From UBA2022 sp964621555 (GTDB lineage: Bacteria > Patescibacteriota > Dojkabacteria > SC72): 9,141 bases of DNA. The notes below the pieces were generated by a model. It saw nothing but the letters and a program-made list of their open reading frames with translations, made no database searches and was not told the DNA's origin. This document shows positions 4,264-9,141 of the stretch, one piece after another. Position 1 is the stretch's first letter. The number at the start of each line of letters is the position of its first letter. The stretch covers positions 1 through 9,141 of the forward strand of contig CAZUOO010000030.1 in assembly GCA_964621555.1 (NCBI GenBank). Reading direction: 5' to 3'. A program made the position numbers and the translations under genes.

Positions 4264-5921
4264 TGTACCTTCACGAGATAACAGATGCAAAAACAATCGA
4301 AATTGCAAGAAAGGATCCTAGGGTCATTATCGAGAGGATGTTTCATATTGTAGATAAGGGTGGTAAGAGAGTACCATTCAAATTCAATAGACCCCAGACA
4401 AAGTTCTATGAGGAGAATTTTCTTAACCATATAAACCGAGATGTACTTAGTAGCCGGGACGCTCGCATTGATATATTGAAGGCTAGAAAGCAGGGGTTTA
4501 GTTCTGTGATACTTGCTATATGGACGGTGAAGTTTCTATTCATAGAAAACGCCTGGTGCGTATGTATTTCCCATGAGGATGAAGCGACACAAAGGTTATT
4601 TTCTAAGGTGGAGTATTTTCTCAACAATCTTGAATTAAATGGAGAGCCCGTTAAGGTCGATCTTGACACCAGGAGTCGTAAGAGACTCAAGTATAAGTAC
4701 ATGAACACGGAATTCTATTTAGGTACGGCTGGATCCATGAACTTTGGGCGTGGTGACACGATACATTATTTGCACGCTTCTGAGATTGCCTTTTGGAAGG
4801 ATGCTAGTATTGTAATGACTGCTGCACAAACGGCCGTCCCGGATGATTTTGAAAATACTATGATTGTTAAAGAGAGTACGGCTAACGGTATGGGTACACA
4901 ACACCATAAAGAGTGGATGGCGGAAGAACGTGGAGAGTCGGCGTATAAGCCGGTGTTCTTTGGGTGGAATGAAGAGCCCGAGTATCAAATGACCCCCGAT
5001 AAGGACTTTAAAATGACGGACGTTGAAAAGATTATAGCGGGTACTCACGGGCTCAGCATAGAGCAGATTGTGTGGAGAAGGTGGAAGATAAGCTCAATGC
5101 AAGCTTCTGATAAGTATACAAAGGACGAACTATTCATGCAGGAATATCCATTATCCCCAGGAGAGGCTTTTCTCAGTAGTGGTAAGCCTATTTTTAGTCG
5201 AGAGACTACGGAGTTTTATCGAGAGGCATTTGTTAAGAAACCTCAATTAGTTGGGGAACTTACGGGCTGGTCGCCTCCAATATTTACAACTAATCCTTCT
5301 GAGAGACTGCTTGTATGGGAGGAGCCAAGTAGGGAGAGTGATTATATTATTAGTGCTGACGTTGCTGAGAAGAAAGATAGTTGTTATGCAATGGTTATTG
5401 ATAGGCGTACTTATAGGCAGGTGGCTTGTTGGCACGGCAATACGGAGGAGTTTGAATTAGCTGGTATATTGTATAGGCTTGGTATGTGGTACAATGAAGC
5501 ATTAATAGGGGTTGAAAGAAATAATCATGGGGTTGCAGTAGTTAAAAAACTTGATGAATTGGGGTATAAAAGACAGTATGTGAGAGAAAGTGTAGACGAA
5601 ATCTCTCAAAAACAGTATAACGAATTAGGTTGGAGAACTGATAGTAAAACAAGACCTATAATGATAAGTGATTTAAACCAGGCGGTAACGCAGAGACAGT
5701 TTATAATTAGAGACGAAACTATAGTAAATCAAATGGAAACTTTTGTTAGAAACGAGAGGGGTAGGGCGGAGGCGGTTAGTGGTGCTCATGATGATGCTAT
5801 TATTGCGGCTGCTATAGCGGTGCAGTTGTATAAATCTATTCCAGAATCGCTACTTACATCGGAAGTAATAGTTAGGAATTATAGACCTAACGATTCTTTA
5901 TATAATTTTTCAAGGAAATAA
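4263..5921 (+). CDS. terL: Terminase large subunit
   Basis: TerL is the ATP-driven motor and nuclease that cuts and packages phage DNA through the portal. In this 552-residue protein the ATPase has an adenine-binding FNRPQ (41-45), a Walker A-like KARKQGFSS (73-81), Walker B IHYLHASE with catalytic E174, and coupling motif ESTANGMG (204-211). The RNase H-like nuclease has D366 in SADVAEKKD, E418 in GVERNNHG, and D510-D511 in GAHDDAIIAA. Both halves therefore look intact and of normal length. The ATG at 4263 is chosen because it overlaps the methyltransferase stop (TAATG), a usual coupling arrangement. An in-frame ATG at 4203 would add 20 residues encoded inside the methyltransferase gene and not resembling TerL. 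The 3' end contains the ribosome site of the next gene. Confidence 0.96.
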   Translation: MYLHEITDAKTIEIARKDPRVIIERMFHIVDKGGKRVPFKFNRPQTKFYEENFLNHINRDVLSSRDARIDILKARKQGFSSVILAIWTVKFLFIENAWCVCISHEDEATQRLFSKVEYFLNNLELNGEPVKVDLDTRSRKRLKYKYMNTEFYLGTAGSMNFGRGDTIHYLHASEIAFWKDASIVMTAAQTAVPDDFENTMIVKESTANGMGTQHHKEWMAEERGESAYKPVFFGWNEEPEYQMTPDKDFKMTDVEKIIAGTHGLSIEQIVWRRWKISSMQASDKYTKDELFMQEYPLSPGEAFLSSGKPIFSRETTEFYREAFVKKPQLVGELTGWSPPIFTTNPSERLLVWEEPSRESDYIISADVAEKKDSCYAMVIDRRTYRQVACWHGNTEEFELAGILYRLGMWYNEALIGVERNNHGVAVVKKLDELGYKRQYVRESVDEISQKQYNELGWRTDSKTRPIMISDLNQAVTQRQFIIRDETIVNQMETFVRNERGRAEAVSGAHDDAIIAAAIAVQLYKSIPESLLTSEVIVRNYRPNDSLYNFSRK

Positions 5922-5924
5922 ATT

Positions 5925-6755
5925 ATGGCTAAAGATGCTATGGCAGAGGCGGCTGCATTGTTATCTAAGGAGTTGACTATGGCGGATGCTCCAGAAGACA
6001 TCAAGAACTTCACACCATCAAGGCGTGGTGATGTTGATGCTTTTGTTGGATCTCTACAGGATGACCCAACTTACGAAAAACCAGCAGTAAGTAAGCACGA
6101 GGAGGTTGTTATTAAAAATGATTTTTCTAGTGAAGTCCGAGAATTTCCAAACTATGAGGATATTAAATCTAAAATGAAGCAGGGTGAGAAAATGTATTCT
6201 CTGAAAAACACGGCGGATATTACTCTTACTACTGACTGGAATTTAGAAACCCTTCCCGTTGATATGCACGGCGAATTCAAGAAGTATCTTGAGGCAAAGT
6301 ATATACAGCACGGTTTACAAATGTTAGTTGGGAGGGCTATTTTAGTAGCAATTATTGTTGAGGGTCGTACTATTAATTTTCTTGAGAATTATTTAAAACA
6401 GAAACAATTTCCAACTCTATTACCAGTGGTTGCTGGTCCTGAGATTGATTTTCGATCCCAATTGGTAATCCCTTCTGGCGAATCCGTGATTGTGACTGAG
6501 AGACAAATGAAAGCACTAGAGGCTTTTCATAAGGTTAGAGATCCTCATCCACAGTCTGATGGTAAAACAACTTATTCCGATTGGTTAGGATTTTTAGTTG
6601 TTAAAGAATTAAAGCCTGAGGATTTGAAGGATATTAAAAGAAGTTTCGTAACGAGCACCGATGTTATCAGAGGTAAACTAGAGGCTATAAGTGAAAGAGT
6701 CGAGAGAGAAATAAAAGCTCTTGGATCTAAAGAAAAAGAGTATGCGGAGGAATAA
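5925..6755 (+). CDS. Hypothetical protein, 276 residues, between terL and portal
   Basis: The family is not recognised. An AAGGA at 5912-5916, 8 bases before the ATG, gives a good ribosome site, and the gene follows the terL stop by 3 bases, so it is firmly in the packaging operon. The N-terminal 60 or so residues are acidic and probably flexible. The middle has an aromatic and hydrophobic helical stretch (about 130-160, including MLVGRAILVAIIVEG) that looks more like a buried core than a membrane span. A segment around 165-190 is strand-like. The last 35 residues are charged and helical (LEAISERVEREIKALG), a likely coiled coil. A structural or packaging accessory role is inferred from position only. 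It has no protease, scaffold or ATPase motif that can be seen. Confidence 0.85.
   Translation: MAKDAMAEAAALLSKELTMADAPEDIKNFTPSRRGDVDAFVGSLQDDPTYEKPAVSKHEEVVIKNDFSSEVREFPNYEDIKSKMKQGEKMYSLKNTADITLTTDWNLETLPVDMHGEFKKYLEAKYIQHGLQMLVGRAILVAIIVEGRTINFLENYLKQKQFPTLLPVVAGPEIDFRSQLVIPSGESVIVTERQMKALEAFHKVRDPHPQSDGKTTYSDWLGFLVVKELKPEDLKDIKRSFVTSTDVIRGKLEAISERVEREIKALGSKEKEYAEE
6746..6751 (+). promoter_or_regulatory. Strong ribosome site aimed at ATG 6757
   Basis: GGAGGA is the strongest Shine-Dalgarno in the window, but it lies 5 bases before an ATG at 6757 that opens only 17 codons (TGA at 6808-6810). The longer gene's ATG at 6773 is 21 bases away, with only a weak AGG next to it. Either the 6773 gene starts by coupling, or a single-base difference hides the fusion of the two frames. 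Confidence 0.6.
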
Positions 6756-6772
6756 TATGTTATTATTAGGTA

Positions 6773-7057
6773 ATGGGAAACTTACTACATGTCGAGGAGA
6801 TTCCTGTTGAGTTTACCGATTGGTTAAACTTGCAGGTGTCTGAGGGTAAATATGTTGAGGTTGTAATTAGCAAGAAATACGTCATTTCTGTTAACGTTAA
6901 AGAACCTGACAATGGGGATTGGAGTACCATGGAGTATGGGACCATAGCGGGGTCTAATGGTTTATGGTTTAAGCAAAACGTATATCACCCAGCGATTGTG
7001 TTAGGTAAATTTGTTTATAACTATAATGGCAAGAGGAAAGAAACTAGAGAAGAGTAA
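6773..7057 (+). CDS. Hypothetical protein, 94 residues, upstream of portal
   Basis: The product is not recognised. It alternates hydrophobic and polar residues in several stretches (GKYVEVVISKKYVISVNVK, about 25-43) and has many aromatics and glycines, which suggests a small beta-rich domain. A basic, charged tail ends it. The first in-frame start is ATG 6773, because a TAG at 6767-6769 blocks extension upstream, yet the good ribosome site sits at a different ATG (6757). It overlaps the portal start by 32 bases. Codon use matches the neighbouring genes. Position between terL and portal suggests a small structural or packaging accessory protein, by inference only. Confidence 0.7.
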   Translation: MGNLLHVEEIPVEFTDWLNLQVSEGKYVEVVISKKYVISVNVKEPDNGDWSTMEYGTIAGSNGLWFKQNVYHPAIVLGKFVYNYNGKRKETREE

Positions 7058-9141
7058 ATCTACAAACCCAAAGCTGACGGAGAATGAATTATTTTTTAAT
7101 TCAGCTCTTAATAAGTCCGTTACGGCTAGAAAAACCAGTTGTTTCTGGGATGTTGGTGGTGGTTCTACAGTAGAAACTGGTAATACTAATACCGGCGGGA
7201 ACTGGGAGGATAGGTGGGACTTACAGGATAAATTTGCACTAGCCTGGTGGGGCCGGTTAGATCAGTCTGACGGCTATAGGTCTAATGTTAAATCCCCTGA
7301 GATTGTAGGCCGTCTTCAATCTGTAATGCACAAGCTCTCTGATGTGAATCTTGAATGGGTAGTGAGACCTAAAATAGAAGAGGCTAAGTTTGCGGCTGAA
7401 ATAGACCAGATTGTCATGAATGAAATGTTCCGCAGAAATATGATGTCATACAAGTTTGCCGAATCTTATTATGATGCTTTAAGGCACGGTTCTGCTCCTG
7501 CTACTCTTGATTTTATTACCCGATATAGGGACGTTAAAATCCCCGTTAATAGTGTAGATAGTATGACGGACGAGGAAAAGGCTAAGGTTGAGAAAGGTGA
7601 AAGCGTATGGAGACCTGCTAAAATACTAGATCTGAGAGAGATTGTTTTTTCAAATAGAAATATACGAGAAATTTACGTTGATCCCAATGCTAGAAATATA
7701 CATGGTGATGTGTATAATGCTCAGTACTATTTTATTGTGACTCGGTATGAGTATGGGTTATGGAAGTCTATGTTTGAAGGTAAGTCCGGGTATAAGAATA
7801 TCAATAAAGTAATGGCCTCTGGAAGGGATGATCGAGACGAGGTTTATGAGGACGAGTTTTTCCCTACTCCTAGTGAAGAGGGTGGAGATTATGTTACTCA
7901 AATCGAAATGTTCCACTTATATAAGGACTTGCATATGGTTCGAGCTAACGGAGTATTTATTAAGGAGGATCCTTTACCATACAACCATAAGCAATTAAAC
8001 CTTCTTTGGTTTACGCCTTTCAAATTGCCAGAGCAGCTTTATGGGGTTGGACTAGTTGACCTACTGATTCCTATAGTCACAATGATTGAGAGTATTCAGA
8101 ATGCTGTTTATGATTATGTGAACTACACTACTAACCCTATATTAATGATTGAAAGGAGGGTCTACAATGAGTTTAGTAGAGCCTATAGAGAAGCTAAGCC
8201 AGGTTTGTTATTACCTGTTACTGATACGGGAAGATCTGCTGTACCTCTTAAGTATCAACCATTATCAATGGATGTATTCCAAGCTCTTCAAAGCTTACAA
8301 AGAGATGCCGTAACTGCTTCACAGGTTGACCCATCTCAGTTAGGAATTATTCGTAAAAATATAACGGCTACAGCAAATATTATGAATAAAGAAGTTGTTG
8401 AAGCTTATGTGAATTTTGTTCTTAGAAACTTCATGCAAACATTTACGATTGCTGGTCGCCAGATGAATTCCCTTGTTCACCAATTTTTAACACAAGAAGA
8501 AGTAACTCAGATTGTTAATGGAGATAATTCCATCGAAGACCTAACTAGATACCGAGTTATACCAGTCTACGATAAAAAGATAGATATAGACTGGGAGAAT
8601 AAGACTATAAGCTCTGAAAATAAACCGGGAGAGGTTAGTTATATAAAAATGAGTCCAGACATATATAAGTATAAGAAAGATGGCAAGGATCTTTGGGTAA
8701 GACCTCAAGACTTAGAGGTGTATGTATCTCCTGAATCCGTTGAAATTGTAAGTAAGGCCTTAGAAAGGCAAAAGAAAGCAGAGGACTTCGCACAGTTATC
8801 ACCATATATGGTAGATCCTTCTAATAGAGAAGCTCTAGCTAAACATCCAATGCCTCTGATTGATGCCACTACATTTATAGAGGATGTATTTGAGCAGAGA
8901 AATATAAGCAAAAAACACTTATTGAAACATAGTGGTCGAGTTGAAAAAGATATTGACTACGCTAGGGAGCAAAATGAGAGTATGTTCAAGGGCGAGCCAG
9001 TTATCCCAGAACCGGGTATGAGTAAAGAACATTTACAGGTTCACGAGGATTTTATTAAGCTACTCGTTAATTATAGGAAACCTCTACAAAAACAAGTTGA
9101 TAAGATAGAAGCTGAAAGGCAACAATCTATGATGATGATGC
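7026..9141 (+). CDS. Portal protein, 3' end cut off by the window
   Basis: The frame is open for 705 codons from ATG 7026 to the right edge. Portal proteins form the dodecameric ring at one capsid vertex through which TerL pumps DNA and to which the tail attaches. Support: the gene lies after terL, the length exceeds 700 residues (as in the large P22/podovirus-like class), and the product is helix-rich. Landmarks include ALRHGSAPATLDF (151-163) and FKLPEQLYGVGLVDLLIPIV (332-351), the typical 'GxGLVDLL' helix. These are followed by TTNPILMIE (368-376), a GLLLPV strand (393-398) and a long helical stem and wing (415-490). Near the end, a GEPVIPEP and HLQVHEDF pattern (656-676) resembles the C-terminus of such portals. 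The start overlaps the previous gene by 32 bases without a clear Shine-Dalgarno, so coupling is likely. Confidence 0.88.
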   Translation, partial: MARGKKLEKSKSTNPKLTENELFFNSALNKSVTARKTSCFWDVGGGSTVETGNTNTGGNWEDRWDLQDKFALAWWGRLDQSDGYRSNVKSPEIVGRLQSVMHKLSDVNLEWVVRPKIEEAKFAAEIDQIVMNEMFRRNMMSYKFAESYYDALRHGSAPATLDFITRYRDVKIPVNSVDSMTDEEKAKVEKGESVWRPAKILDLREIVFSNRNIREIYVDPNARNIHGDVYNAQYYFIVTRYEYGLWKSMFEGKSGYKNINKVMASGRDDRDEVYEDEFFPTPSEEGGDYVTQIEMFHLYKDLHMVRANGVFIKEDPLPYNHKQLNLLWFTPFKLPEQLYGVGLVDLLIPIVTMIESIQNAVYDYVNYTTNPILMIERRVYNEFSRAYREAKPGLLLPVTDTGRSAVPLKYQPLSMDVFQALQSLQRDAVTASQVDPSQLGIIRKNITATANIMNKEVVEAYVNFVLRNFMQTFTIAGRQMNSLVHQFLTQEEVTQIVNGDNSIEDLTRYRVIPVYDKKIDIDWENKTISSENKPGEVSYIKMSPDIYKYKKDGKDLWVRPQDLEVYVSPESVEIVSKALERQKKAEDFAQLSPYMVDPSNREALAKHPMPLIDATTFIEDVFEQRNISKKHLLKHSGRVEKDIDYAREQNESMFKGEPVIPEPGMSKEHLQVHEDFIKLLVNYRKPLQKQVDKIEAERQQSMMMM

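Noticed and set aside
6773..6781. Programmed -1 frameshift at GGGAAAC
   Set aside because: A -1 slip from the 6773 frame leads to an early stop at 6808-6810, giving no useful product, and no strong downstream stem is evident; only a +1 event would matter.
9129..9140. ATG run at the right edge as a repeat or frameshift site
   Set aside because: It is four methionine codons in the portal frame at the cut edge, with nothing further to support a role.
1..9141. Alternative genetic code (stop recoding)
   Set aside because: TAA, TAG and TGA all end plausible genes, and long frames such as terL and portal contain none in frame.

Overview
The window is a stretch of a tailed double-stranded DNA phage (or prophage) genome, seen from an early or regulatory edge into the DNA packaging module. 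The firmest evidence is an intact large terminase with both ATPase and nuclease motifs, followed by a portal protein that runs off the right edge. A probable small terminase and an HNH protein lie upstream. All credible genes are on the + strand. Base composition is AT-rich (roughly 40% G+C by eye). AGA/AGG arginine codons are frequent, and TAA, TAG and TGA all serve as stops, so the standard bacterial code applies. The host cannot be named. Some starts have a clear Shine-Dalgarno (AAGGA before the GroES gene and before the gene after terL). Several others have only an A-rich 'ACAA...ATGAAA' context.

Layout. Positions 1-517 hold no convincing gene, but they include a 25-nt pyrimidine tract, a 7-bp inverted repeat and a change in strand composition. 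Positions 518-612 carry seven copies of the near-palindrome TGTAATACA in groups of 2, 2 and 3. A good promoter (TTGATA-N17-TACAAT) lies inside this array. Next is a ribbon-helix-helix (RHH) protein gene (631-1110) that probably controls its own expression through the array. A possible 46-residue membrane peptide follows (1129-1269). Then comes a gene-poor segment (1281-1464) with a GC-rich core and many mutually exclusive short stems, a candidate structured leader or RNA. Two small unknown genes (1465-1770 and 1763-1975) and a GroES-like co-chaperonin (1914-2186) end at a hairpin terminator candidate (2193-2208).

The packaging block follows: HNH protein (2229-2600), probable small terminase (2482-2931), a C5-cytosine DNA methyltransferase (3004-4263), large terminase (4263-5921, sharing one base with the methyltransferase stop), two unknown proteins (5925-6755 and 6773-7057), and portal (7026 to the right edge, open). 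HNH-TerS-TerL-portal is a known packaging order. The unusual points are the methyltransferase between the two terminase subunits and two unrecognised genes between terL and portal.

How the parts may work together (inference): the RHH protein sets expression of the left unit. The GroES homologue probably pairs with host GroEL to fold a capsid or other morphogenesis protein. TerS, TerL, HNH and portal cut and package DNA. The methyltransferase probably protects the DNA from restriction or marks it around packaging. The most novel-looking parts are the repeat/promoter/RHH cassette, the structured 1281-1464 segment, and the methyltransferase inside the terminase operon.
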